A stretch of 64,000 bases of DNA, taken from Salegentibacter mishustinae (GTDB lineage Bacteria; Bacteroidota; Bacteroidia; Flavobacteriales; Flavobacteriaceae). Location of the stretch: NCBI RefSeq assembly GCF_002900095.1, contig NZ_LLKN01000002.1:1426001-1490000 (forward strand). The letters run 5' to 3'. Shown here one piece after another: positions 17,261 to 25,540 of the stretch. The notes under the pieces are model-generated. The model was not told where the DNA came from and ran no database searches. It saw only the letters and a program-made list of their open reading frames with translations. Both the position numbers and the translations under genes were made by a program. How positions within the stretch are numbered: position 1 is the first letter of the stretch; each line of letters starts with the position of its first letter.

Positions 17261-17710
17261 ATGGAAGAAAATTTATTGAAAGAACCAATTTTAGAATTAG
17301 ATAGAATACTTCAGTTAATTCCTCAAAAGCCACCATTTGTAATGGTAGACAGTTTGTTGGAGTATAATGAAAAGGAAGGTACCACGGGATTTACTATTCC
17401 CGCAGATAATATTTTAGTTGAAAACAATATCTTTTCTGAACCCGGCGTAATAGAGCATATGGCGCAAAGTATGTCGCTTTGGCGTGGTTACCAGGGATTT
17501 TTAAGCGGACTTGACAAACCAAAAACAGGGTTTATTGGTGCAATTAAGGCTGTAGAAATTATGAGACTACCAAAGTCCGGAAGTAAACTGACTACTTATG
17601 TGGAGATTCTCCAGGAGTTTTTGAACGTAACTTCTGTTGGCGCACGTACTTTTGATGAAGAAGGAAATCTTTTAGCCACTTCTGAAATGAAAACGGTAAC
17701 TGTAGATTAA
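17261..17710 (+). CDS. 3-hydroxyacyl-ACP dehydratase-like hotdog protein (ApeP type)
   Basis: 149 residues of hotdog fold with the early PQKPPFVMVD segment and the central-helix motif FSEPGVIEHMAQSMSLW. The order of these blocks matches the dehydratases of aryl-polyene clusters rather than FabZ proper. It should remove water from 3-hydroxyacyl-ACP so that the growing chain keeps its double bonds. It begins 9 bp after the acyltransferase and ends 2 bp before the thioesterase gene. Confidence 0.75.
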   Translation: MEENLLKEPILELDRILQLIPQKPPFVMVDSLLEYNEKEGTTGFTIPADNILVENNIFSEPGVIEHMAQSMSLWRGYQGFLSGLDKPKTGFIGAIKAVEIMRLPKSGSKLTTYVEILQEFLNVTSVGARTFDEEGNLLATSEMKTVTVD

Positions 17711-17712
17711 TT

Positions 17713-18132
17713 ATGCTGGAGAAATCCCTAACTACCATTACAAAACTTAAGGTTCGTTTTCACGAATGTGACCCGTTGCAAATCGTTTGGCACGGGAATT
17801 ACCTGAAATATTTCGAGGAAGGCAGAGAAGATTTTGGAAGGGAACACGGTATTTCTTACCTCGATGCAAAAGCTGAAGGATTTTCCACGCCCATTGTAAA
17901 ATCTGTTTGTGAACATAAATTACCTTTAAAATACAGTGATTCATTTACGGTAGAAACTACTTTTAAAAATTCAGATGCGGCAAAAATCAATTTTTCTTAT
18001 AAAATTTATAAGGGTGACAATTTGATCTGCACCGGGAAAACAACGCAGGTTTTCCTGGATAAAAACCGTGAATTAGTCTTAAATAATCCGCCGTTTTTCT
18101 TAGATTGGAAAAAGAAAATGAAGTTGCTTTAA
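17713..18132 (+). CDS. acyl-CoA/ACP thioesterase, 4HBT family
   Basis: 139 residues of YbgC/4-hydroxybenzoyl-CoA-thioesterase type, with the signature ECDPLQIVWHGNYLKYFEEG including the catalytic Asp. It may release the finished polyene or clear misprimed carriers. Its TAA overlaps the ATG of the next gene (TAATG), a sign of translational coupling. Confidence 0.8.
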   Translation: MLEKSLTTITKLKVRFHECDPLQIVWHGNYLKYFEEGREDFGREHGISYLDAKAEGFSTPIVKSVCEHKLPLKYSDSFTVETTFKNSDAAKINFSYKIYKGDNLICTGKTTQVFLDKNRELVLNNPPFFLDWKKKMKLL

Positions 18133-19271
18133 TGAAGAAGCTCTACCTGTTAGACGATGCTATTATTTCTCCGCTTGGATTTTCTATTGAAGAAAATATC
18201 AGTGCCATTCGAGAAGGGAAATCGGGTTTACAACTTCAGCAAAAACCTGAGATCACCGAAAATTCTTTTTACGCGGGAATTATTGATGAATCCCCTTTAA
18301 ATGATGCTTTTAAAGCCATTCGAAACCCTAAAAAATATACCAAGCTTGAGAAAATGATGCTGCTGGCGGTACAGCAGATTTTAAATAAAAACCCAAACTT
18401 AAATTTAGCTGAAACCGCCCTGGTGATTACTACCACGAAGGGCAATATTAACCTCCTAAAAGATCCCGGTAATTTTCTTGAAATCCGTTTAAAACTAAGC
18501 GAACTCGGAAAAGTGATTGCTAATTTTTTCGGCTTTATTCTAAAACCCATTATTGTTTCTAATGCCTGTATTTCTGGTGGTCTGGGACTTGCTGTGACGA
18601 GAAGATTAGGAAGTATAGGAAAACTTAAAAATGCACTAGTGGTGGGAGGCGACCTGGTTAGCGATTTTGTAGTTTCAGGTTTCAACTCGTTCCAGGCTTT
18701 AAGCCAGGAAGCTTGCAAACCATTTTCTAGAGACCGCAACGGAATTAGTTTAGGCGAAGCCGCAGCGGCTATGCTTGTGAGTATTGATAAACCTGAAAGT
18801 TCAGGAAATATAGCATTGATTGGAGATTCTACAGTAAATGATGCAAACCATATTTCGGGACCGTCCAGAACCGGAGAAGGACTATATCAAAGCATTCAAA
18901 AAGCGCTAAAAGAAGCTTCTATTTCTACAACAGAAATAAATTTTTTATCGGCTCACGGCACGGCAACTATATATAATGATGAAATGGAAAGTATGGCTTT
19001 TCATCGGTCTGGATTACAAAATACGCCGCTTCACAGTTTAAAAGGCTATTTTGGGCACACTTTGGGCGCTTCAGCTTTAATAGAAAGTATTGTTACCAAA
19101 CATTCGATGCTGAAAAATCACTTGTACAGTTCCAAAAATTTCGGAGAATTAGGGGTTTCTAAATCACTGAATATAATCCAGCAAAATGGGGAAAAGCAAA
19201 TTAATTATGCGCTAAAAACCGCTTCTGGTTTTGGAGGATGTAACCTCGCTTTGGTTTTTAAAAAGGAATAA
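18132..19271 (+). CDS. beta-ketoacyl-ACP synthase (first ketosynthase)
   Basis: 379 residues from ATG 18132; an upstream in-frame TTG at 18105 would overlap the thioesterase. All catalytic residues are kept: Cys146 in SNACISGG, His in SAHGTATIYND, and Lys/His in LKGYFGHTLGAS. It performs decarboxylative condensation on ACP-bound chains. Its sequence differs clearly from the second synthase at 20128, so the two probably have different steps, such as priming with the aryl starter versus elongation. Confidence 0.85.
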   Translation: MKKLYLLDDAIISPLGFSIEENISAIREGKSGLQLQQKPEITENSFYAGIIDESPLNDAFKAIRNPKKYTKLEKMMLLAVQQILNKNPNLNLAETALVITTTKGNINLLKDPGNFLEIRLKLSELGKVIANFFGFILKPIIVSNACISGGLGLAVTRRLGSIGKLKNALVVGGDLVSDFVVSGFNSFQALSQEACKPFSRDRNGISLGEAAAAMLVSIDKPESSGNIALIGDSTVNDANHISGPSRTGEGLYQSIQKALKEASISTTEINFLSAHGTATIYNDEMESMAFHRSGLQNTPLHSLKGYFGHTLGASALIESIVTKHSMLKNHLYSSKNFGELGVSKSLNIIQQNGEKQINYALKTASGFGGCNLALVFKKE

Positions 19272-19874
19272 ATGCAACAGGATTTCTACATAAAAGATTG
19301 GGTTAAGATAAAGGATGGAAAGATCTCAAATTCAAAAAGTGAGATTTTTAATTCTTCGGAAAAGAACCTCGATTTTTTCCTTAAATCGGTTTATGATTTT
19401 TTAGAACTGAAGTACCCGAAATTTCATAAAATGGACGGCTTATCTAAATTAGGGATTTTAGGGACCGAAATTCTTTTTAGAAAGAATAGTATTTCTACCG
19501 ATACCGCGTTAATCCTATCTAATAATGCCTCAAGCCTGGAAACCGACAGGCAATTTCAAGAGAGTACAAAAACCTTTGCTTCCCCTGCGTTATTTGTTTA
19601 TACACTACCTAATATTGTTTTAGGCGAGGTCAGTATAAAATTTAAACTACAAAGCGAAAATGCTTTTTTTATAGCGGAAAGTTTTAATGCTGAATTACTT
19701 AAGAATTATACTGAAAGTTTATTGACTTCGGGAAAGTCTTCAGAAGTGCTTTGTGGCTGGTTAAACTTGCAAAATGGCGAATATGATGTATTTTTGTGCC
19801 TGATTTCCCCGGAAATAAATATCTCTTTTTCCGAAGAAAGCCTTAAAAATTTATATTTTGCTGAAAATGATTAA
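19272..19874 (+). CDS. ketosynthase-like short protein without active-site cysteine
   Basis: 200 residues. The segment SPALFVYTLPNIVLGEVSI resembles part of a ketosynthase N-terminal domain, as in the short KS-like proteins of aryl-polyene loci. No catalytic Cys in a suitable context and neither of the KS histidine blocks is present, so it is unlikely to condense by itself. It may be a structural partner of one of the synthases. It starts directly after the KS stop and overlaps the ACP gene by 8 bp. Confidence 0.6.
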   Translation: MQQDFYIKDWVKIKDGKISNSKSEIFNSSEKNLDFFLKSVYDFLELKYPKFHKMDGLSKLGILGTEILFRKNSISTDTALILSNNASSLETDRQFQESTKTFASPALFVYTLPNIVLGEVSIKFKLQSENAFFIAESFNAELLKNYTESLLTSGKSSEVLCGWLNLQNGEYDVFLCLISPEINISFSEESLKNLYFAEND

Positions 19875-20124
19875 CCTACAAACCGAACTTAAAGAAAGTA
19901 TCATCGAGCAACTCAACCTGGAGGATGTGGAGCCGGCTGATATAGGAAACGACGAACCGCTTTTTGGTGACGGTTTAGGGCTGGATTCTATAGATGCGCT
20001 GGAACTTATTGTACTTTTAGAAAAAGATTACGGTATAAAACTTACTGATCCTGCCCAGAGCAGGGAAATTTTTGTTTCCATAAATAAAATGGCAGAATTT
20101 ATAGAAGCGAACCGTACCAAATAA
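19867..20124 (+). CDS. acyl carrier protein
   Basis: 85 residues from ATG 19867, overlapping the end of the previous gene. It is an acidic four-helix protein with the phosphopantetheine site GLGLDSIDALEL (Ser41). It carries the growing polyene. It is the only ACP recognised in this locus, whereas aryl-polyene loci often encode two, so a second ACP or a shared AcpP may be needed. Confidence 0.92.
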   Translation: MINLQTELKESIIEQLNLEDVEPADIGNDEPLFGDGLGLDSIDALELIVLLEKDYGIKLTDPAQSREIFVSINKMAEFIEANRTK

Positions 20125-20127
20125 ACT

Positions 20128-21318
20128 ATGAATAGAGGTGTTGCCGTAACCGGAATGGGAATTATTTCTGCTATTGGCAAAAATACCGAGGCCAATTATA
20201 GATCGCTCTTGTCTAAGGAAAGCGGAATTAGTTTTCCTGAAATTCTTAAAACCACCCATAAAAATATCCCGGTTGGGGAAATTAAAATTTCGAACAAATC
20301 ACTTGCCGAAGCCTTAAAGCTACCTCAAGATCATAGTTTTACCCGTACTGCTTTACTTGGCAGTATAGCAGTAAAGGAAGCCCTGGAGCAGTCAAAGATT
20401 AAAATTGATACTGAAACCGGTTTTATCTCGGGAACCAGTGTGGGAGGCATTGATGCGACTGAAAATCATTTTAAAGAATTTACAGAAGGTAAAACTAAGA
20501 ACAATCGTTTTATTCGTTCTCAGCATCCCGGATTTACTACGGAAAAAATAGCCGAACATTTCGGTATTACGGGATTTGTTAGCACAATTAGTACCGCCTG
20601 TTCCTCTGGAGCAAACGCAATTATGATGGGTGCCAGAATGATTAAAGCGGGAAAGCTAAAACGCGTTATTGTTGGCGGAACAGACTGTCTTACCAAGTTC
20701 ACGCTGAACGGATTTAATTCATTAATGATCCTGTCAGATCAACATTGCCGGTCTTTTGATGAAAACCGCAGTGGACTAAATTTAGGAGAAGGAGCCGCTT
20801 ATCTGGTTTTAGAAGCCGAAGAAGAATTAAAAGGAAAAACTGTTTTAGGAAGAATTATGGGATATGGAAATGCGAATGATGCGTTTCACCAAACTGCTTC
20901 TTCAGAAAATGGGGAAGGCGCCTTTTTAGCGATGCAGGAAGCGCTAAAAATTGCAGAAATTAATTCAGGAAAAATTGATTATATCAACGCCCACGGTACT
21001 GCTACTAAAAATAATGACCTTTCGGAAAGCAGAGCAATACGAAGACTTTTTGGTGAGAATGTTCCCCATTTTAGTTCTACGAAGGCTTTTACCGGACATA
21101 GCCTGGCGGCTGCAGGTGCTTTAGAAGCGGTTTATAGCTTGATAAGCTTAAACAAGCAGCAAATGTTTCCAAATCTCAATTTCTCCCGGGAAATGAGTGA
21201 AACAGGATTGGAGCCGGTTACCGAATTAAAAGAAAAGAAATTGAATTTTATTTTATCAAATTCCTTCGGATTCGGCGGTAATTGCACCTCCTTAATTTTC
21301 GCTAGAGATGAAGCCTAA
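20128..21318 (+). CDS. beta-ketoacyl-ACP synthase (second ketosynthase, FabF-like)
   Basis: 396 residues, with Cys158 in STISTACSSGANA, His in NAHGTATKNND and Lys/His in STKAFTGHSLAAAGA, so the Cys-His-His set is complete. It is immediately followed, with an 11-bp overlap, by a KS-like protein that lacks the Cys. This arrangement matches the KS/chain-length-factor pairs of type II polyketide and aryl-polyene systems, and the two probably form a heterodimer that sets polyene length. Confidence 0.9.
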   Translation: MNRGVAVTGMGIISAIGKNTEANYRSLLSKESGISFPEILKTTHKNIPVGEIKISNKSLAEALKLPQDHSFTRTALLGSIAVKEALEQSKIKIDTETGFISGTSVGGIDATENHFKEFTEGKTKNNRFIRSQHPGFTTEKIAEHFGITGFVSTISTACSSGANAIMMGARMIKAGKLKRVIVGGTDCLTKFTLNGFNSLMILSDQHCRSFDENRSGLNLGEGAAYLVLEAEEELKGKTVLGRIMGYGNANDAFHQTASSENGEGAFLAMQEALKIAEINSGKIDYINAHGTATKNNDLSESRAIRRLFGENVPHFSSTKAFTGHSLAAAGALEAVYSLISLNKQQMFPNLNFSREMSETGLEPVTELKEKKLNFILSNSFGFGGNCTSLIFARDEA

Positions 21319-22366
21319 AATTTACATTAACGGGATTAGTAGTATTTCTGCGCAAAATTTAGATTTTGAGGAGAATCCGGTTTCCTATCACAAAACCATT
21401 TTCCCGGCAATTTCACCAAATTATAAGGAGTTTATAAAACCAATGGCTTTAAGGCGAATGTCTAAAGCTATAAAAATGGGAATTACTTCGGCAAAAGTAG
21501 CTTTAAATGAAGTGAAAATTGAAAATCCAGATGCCATTATCACCGGCACCGGCGAAGGTTGCAAACAGGATACCGAGAGATTTCTGGAAAATTTAATAGA
21601 CCAGGACGAAGAATTGTTATCGCCAACTTCATTTATACAATCTACGCATAACACTATTGGAGGGCAAATTGCTTTAAATTTAGGCTGTAAAAATTACAAT
21701 GTCACTTATACACAAAATTCAGCTTCTTTAGAAAGTACTTTGTTAGATGCCGAAATGCAACTTTTAGAAACTTCAAAAAAGAAATCTGTTTTGGTTGGAG
21801 GCGTAGATGAGCTTTCAGAAAAAATAACTCAGTTTAGAGCGCTGGATGGGCAATTAAAATCTATTGATATTCATAACCTGGATTTATTGAAGGAAGATTC
21901 CCCTGGTACAATCACTTCTGAAGGCTCACATTTTTTCACACTTTCAACAGAAAAAAACAATAATTCATATGCTGAATTTAGAGACGTTTCTATACAAAAT
22001 TCCATTCAGCCGGAGAAAATTAATGATGAAGTTGAAATTTTCCTGAATAGGAACACTATAAATGCTGCTGCAATAGATGTAGTGATTTTAGGGAATAACG
22101 GCGATAATAGGTATGACCATTATTATAAGAATCTGCAGCAAAATCTTTTTAAAAATACCGCCCAATTAGCTTATAAACATTTGGTAGGAGATTATGATAC
22201 GGTTTCGGGCTTTGCACTTTACTCAGCGTGTAAAATTTTAAAAAACCGCAGAATTCCTTCTATAATGAACCTAAATACTTCAACCCCAAAAGAATTGAAG
22301 AACATTTTAATTTACAATCAGTATCTTGGAAGGGATCACAGTTTAATTTTACTAAGTGCAGTTTAG
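21308..22366 (+). CDS. chain-length-factor-like ketosynthase partner (Cys to Gln)
   Basis: 352 residues of ketosynthase fold. Where an active KS has T-A-C-S-S, this protein reads NVTYTQNSASLES, with Gln136 in place of Cys. This is the same replacement seen in classical type II PKS chain-length factors. The later KS histidine motifs are also not conserved. It overlaps the preceding synthase gene. The expected role is to shape the tunnel and limit chain length, with possible decarboxylation of malonyl-ACP. Confidence 0.8.
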   Translation: MKPKIYINGISSISAQNLDFEENPVSYHKTIFPAISPNYKEFIKPMALRRMSKAIKMGITSAKVALNEVKIENPDAIITGTGEGCKQDTERFLENLIDQDEELLSPTSFIQSTHNTIGGQIALNLGCKNYNVTYTQNSASLESTLLDAEMQLLETSKKKSVLVGGVDELSEKITQFRALDGQLKSIDIHNLDLLKEDSPGTITSEGSHFFTLSTEKNNNSYAEFRDVSIQNSIQPEKINDEVEIFLNRNTINAAAIDVVILGNNGDNRYDHYYKNLQQNLFKNTAQLAYKHLVGDYDTVSGFALYSACKILKNRRIPSIMNLNTSTPKELKNILIYNQYLGRDHSLILLSAV

Positions 22367-23126
22367 AATTATAAACACGATTATCATTCTCTTGCTGGCT
22401 GCAGGATTGGTATTAGCCTTTTTTGAGCTCGCCTCGTTTATTTATGTGCTGGCTTTTATAGTTTTTTACATTTTTTTTCTACTAATAGTTGCTACCAATG
22501 TGCGTTTTAATTTTTTCGTAAAATCTTTTAGCGAAAATCGAAAGATCAAGGAAAACCATATCGCCATAACTTTTGACGATGGCCCGGTGGAAAACACATT
22601 GGAAGTACTTAAAGTTTTGGATAAGTATAATGCAAAGGCCGGCTTTTTTTGCATTGGAGAAAGGATTGAAAAATATCCAGAGATCTTTAAAGAAATTATT
22701 CAAAAAGATCATCTTGTAGGTAATCACACTTACACTCATACCAGAAAAATGGGCGCTCTAAGTGTTTCCAGGATTATTTGGGAAATTGAAGAATGTAATA
22801 GAATTGCCGAAGAAACCGCAGGAATAAAGCTAAAGCTATTTAGACCACCTTTCGGAATAGTAAGTCCAAAAACACAAAAGGCACTTGAAAGGACCGGCTT
22901 AAAATCTGTAGGCTGGAGCATCCGTTCTTTTGATGCCGTAGTTTCTTCAGAAGAAATTATTTTAAATAGAATTAAGAAAAGAATAAAACCAGGTGCGGTA
23001 ATTCTTTTGCACGATAATAATGCTAAAACCGTCAACATACTGGAACAGTTGTTGTTATTTTTGAAAAATAATCATTACGAGGTCGTAAGACCCGATAAAT
23101 TACTGGAAATCAATGCGTATTCTTAG
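22356..23126 (+). CDS. polysaccharide-deacetylase-like protein with two membrane helices
   Basis: 256 residues starting at GTG 22356, overlapping the CLF-like gene by 11 bp. Two hydrophobic segments (about 6-27 and 29-47) precede a NodB domain with ITFDDGP (Asp74/Asp75), the metal-binding NHTYTH, FRPPFG and ILLHD, all catalytic motifs being present. Related proteins occur in flexirubin loci. The substrate here is unknown; it may remove an acyl or acetyl group from the pigment conjugate or cell wall. It overlaps the LolA-like gene by 14 bp. Confidence 0.8.
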   Translation: MQFRIINTIIILLLAAGLVLAFFELASFIYVLAFIVFYIFFLLIVATNVRFNFFVKSFSENRKIKENHIAITFDDGPVENTLEVLKVLDKYNAKAGFFCIGERIEKYPEIFKEIIQKDHLVGNHTYTHTRKMGALSVSRIIWEIEECNRIAEETAGIKLKLFRPPFGIVSPKTQKALERTGLKSVGWSIRSFDAVVSSEEIILNRIKKRIKPGAVILLHDNNAKTVNILEQLLLFLKNNHYEVVRPDKLLEINAYS

Positions 23127-23733
23127 TCTCTTACTTTTCTTTTTTAGCCTTAACCTGGCTGCCCAGCAAGAACTTTCTAAAAAAGAAGTTGCACAATTCC
23201 AGGAAAAAATGACGGCTAAAGCAAACGAGCTTGAAACTTTACAAGCCAATTTTATGCAGACCAAGAGTATGGAGATGATTGCAAACGAAACTGTGAGCCG
23301 CGGGAAAATATACTATCAAAATCCTGGAAAGCTAAAATGGAAATATACCGAACCACAAGATTATATAATACTTTTTATAGAAGGTAAATTACACATTAAT
23401 GACGCCGGGGATAAAAGTGTTAGGAATACTGCTTCCAGTAAACTTTTTGGCAAAATCGCTAACTTAATAATCGGAAGCGTGAATGGTAAACTACTTCAGG
23501 ATAATGAGAACTTTGATATTTCATATTTTAAAGAGAATGATAATATAATAGCGGTTATTATTCCTAAGGATGAGCATTTAAGTCAAATGTTTTCAGAAAT
23601 TCAAATGCAATTTAATACTGAAAATTTAGTGGAAAAAGTAAGTTTGATCGAAGAGTCAGGCGATGCTACAGTTATTGAGTTTAGCGAAATCCAGTGGAAT
23701 AAAGATATTCCGTCTTCTGTATTTCAGCCTTAA
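23113..23733 (+). CDS. LolA-like outer-membrane lipoprotein carrier
   Basis: 206 residues with a signal peptide ending near LNLAAQQ and a LolA-type beta half-barrel. The segments LQANFMQTKSM, GKIYYQNPGKLKWKYTEPQDY and IQMQFN fit the family. A LolA homologue inside a pigment locus is typical of aryl-polyene clusters, where it is thought to shuttle the lipid-linked polyene through the periplasm. It is the last gene before a 175-bp gap. Confidence 0.82.
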   Translation: MRILSLLLFFFSLNLAAQQELSKKEVAQFQEKMTAKANELETLQANFMQTKSMEMIANETVSRGKIYYQNPGKLKWKYTEPQDYIILFIEGKLHINDAGDKSVRNTASSKLFGKIANLIIGSVNGKLLQDNENFDISYFKENDNIIAVIIPKDEHLSQMFSEIQMQFNTENLVEKVSLIEESGDATVIEFSEIQWNKDIPSSVFQP

Positions 23734-23873
23734 AACTTACTTTAAAGGCTAAAAATCCTGAATTTTCTGTTTAAATTAGTAAAAAACTTCGGAGCAAGCT
23801 AGGGGAGCATTGTTATTGGAAAAGATAGTTTAATTTCGATGCACCCCGATACTTCCTCACGAATCATTTAATC

Positions 23874-23886
23874 TCGATTATCGAGT
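23874..23886. repeat. short palindrome in the 175-bp gap, possible REP-like element
   Basis: CTCGATTATCGAG is an inverted repeat with 6-bp arms and one central base. It lies in an intergenic gap (23734-23908) that also holds a G-rich stretch near 23800 unlike the neighbouring sequence. Short palindromic intergenic repeats of this kind occur in many copies in some flavobacterial genomes, but only one clear copy was seen in this window. Confidence 0.25.
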
Positions 23887-23908
23887 AAGACATCAACAAC
23901 CAACCAAT

Positions 23909-24280
23909 ATGTTATTAAAGGATTTTTATTCGGTATTGAATTCTTCCAGGGAAGAGGGGAAATATTTTACAAAACTTCAAATTAATAAAGATCACGCTAT
24001 TTACGAAGGGCATTTTCCCGGCAGGCCGGTAACTCCTGGTGTAATTTTAATGCACTTATTTAAAGAAGAGGCGGAGCGTAGGTGTGATTGTAAACTTCAG
24101 TTCAAAAAAGGTTCTAATGTAAAATTTATGGCAGTAGTAGACCCTAATAAAAATGCTGTATTAAATCTGGAATCTGAAATTGAAGAATTAAACGGAGAAA
24201 TAAAACTTAAAGGAATTGCACGAAATTCGGAAGGTATATCGTTGAAAATCAATTCTTTTTATAAAAAATTAGAATCTTAG
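23909..24280 (+). CDS. FabZ-like 3-hydroxyacyl-ACP dehydratase (second dehydratase)
   Basis: 123 residues of hotdog fold with the FabZ-type motif GHFPGRPVTPGVILMHLFKEE (His about residue 36). It lies after a 175-bp gap from the LolA-like gene, on the same strand. Together with the ApeP-type protein at 17261 it makes two dehydratases for one pathway, as is common in aryl-polyene loci. It might instead act on a second chain type. Confidence 0.8.
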   Translation: MLLKDFYSVLNSSREEGKYFTKLQINKDHAIYEGHFPGRPVTPGVILMHLFKEEAERRCDCKLQFKKGSNVKFMAVVDPNKNAVLNLESEIEELNGEIKLKGIARNSEGISLKINSFYKKLES

Positions 24281-24292
24281 TCGTTTAACATA

Positions 24293-24321
24293 TTGTGCTC
24301 TGCTTTTTAATTATACTTTTG
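24293..24321 (+). promoter_or_regulatory. promoter before the glycosyltransferase gene
   Basis: TTG (24293-24295) and TACTTTTG (24314-24321) are spaced by 18 bp, which fits the Bacteroidota -33/-7 promoter consensus TTG...TAnnTTTG. It would start transcription about 15 bp before the TTG start codon at 24341 and give the export half of the locus its own promoter. Confidence 0.5.
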
Positions 24322-24340
24322 CAGTTAAAGCCATTTTAAT

Positions 24341-25540
24341 TTGAACCAAAAACCAATATATCAATCCAGATTTGAAGCTTTAAATTGTTGTATTCTCATT
24401 CCTACCTACAACAACGAAAAGACTCTGGGCAGTGTTTTGCAGGATTTACTGTTATACACGTCTAATCTTTTGGTAATTAATGATGGTTCTACAGACGCTA
24501 CCGAAACAATTCTCAAAGATTTTCACGAAATAGACATTCATCACTTCGAAGAAAATAAAGGTAAGGGTGAGGCTTTAAAACATGGATTTAAGCTAGCTGA
24601 AGACCTGGGATATGAATATGCTATTACTATAGATTCAGATGGCCAACACTATCCCGATGATCTGGATATTTTTCTTACGCATTTAGAAGAAAAAAGTGAC
24701 GATTCTGAGATTTTACTCGTAGGAGACCGTAATATGGGCCAGGATGGGATTCCGGGAAAAAGTACCACTGGAAATAAATTTTCTAATTTTTGGTTTTTAG
24801 TGGTTACCGGCACCCAACTTACTGATACGCAAAGTGGCTACAGGCTTTATCCCTTAAAAGTGGTGAATCAAATAAGACTTTATACCAATAAATTTGAGTT
24901 GGAAATTGAAATTATTGTAAAGTCTGCCTGGAGAAAAGTAAAGGTTAGAAACGTACCTATTAAGGTTTTTTATGAAGAAAACCGGGTGACGCATTTTAGA
25001 CCTTTTTGGGACATTACCAGGATAACCATACTTTATATTTGGTTTGTTTTGGTAAGTTTTTTCTATATCCATCCTCGCGATACTTATCAGGATTTTAGGA
25101 AGAAGGGTTACAAACGTTTTTGGAAAGAAAATATAATTAAAAGTCAGGAGCCTGCGCATAAAAAGGCGGCGGCAATCGCACTTGGAGTGTTTGTAGGTAT
25201 TTTACCGTTTTGGGGGCTGCATACTCTTTTGGTGTTTAGTCTTGCAGCTTTATTTAAACTCAACAAAGTAGTAGCATTTCTCTTTAGTAATATTAGTATT
25301 CCGCCACTTATTCCATTTATAATTTATGCGAGTTACCAGGCGGGTTCTTTGCTTACCGGTCGCGGTTTAGCCTGGGAATTAAGACCGGAAGATTTTGATT
25401 CTACTGCCGATATTTTCCTTGGGCTTTGGCAATATATAATTGGAAGTTTTGCCCTCGCAGGAATTGCAGCCCTACTGCTGTGGATTGTCTTTTATTTCTT
25501 ATTTTCGGTGACAAACCAAAAACAGGTGGTAAAACCTTAA
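24341..25540 (+). CDS. family 2 glycosyltransferase fused to DUF2062
   Basis: 399 residues starting at TTG 24341. Residues 15-240 form a GT2 domain (IPTYNNEKTLGSVL, then the metal-binding block ITIDSDGQHYPDDL and a QSGYR acceptor block). Residues about 270-390 form DUF2062, with at least three hydrophobic helices and an AHKKAAAIALGVFVGILPFWG start. The protein is thus membrane bound and may transfer a sugar to a lipid or to the pigment conjugate. It directly abuts the MMPL gene. Confidence 0.83.
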   Translation: MNQKPIYQSRFEALNCCILIPTYNNEKTLGSVLQDLLLYTSNLLVINDGSTDATETILKDFHEIDIHHFEENKGKGEALKHGFKLAEDLGYEYAITIDSDGQHYPDDLDIFLTHLEEKSDDSEILLVGDRNMGQDGIPGKSTTGNKFSNFWFLVVTGTQLTDTQSGYRLYPLKVVNQIRLYTNKFELEIEIIVKSAWRKVKVRNVPIKVFYEENRVTHFRPFWDITRITILYIWFVLVSFFYIHPRDTYQDFRKKGYKRFWKENIIKSQEPAHKKAAAIALGVFVGILPFWGLHTLLVFSLAALFKLNKVVAFLFSNISIPPLIPFIIYASYQAGSLLTGRGLAWELRPEDFDSTADIFLGLWQYIIGSFALAGIAALLLWIVFYFLFSVTNQKQVVKP

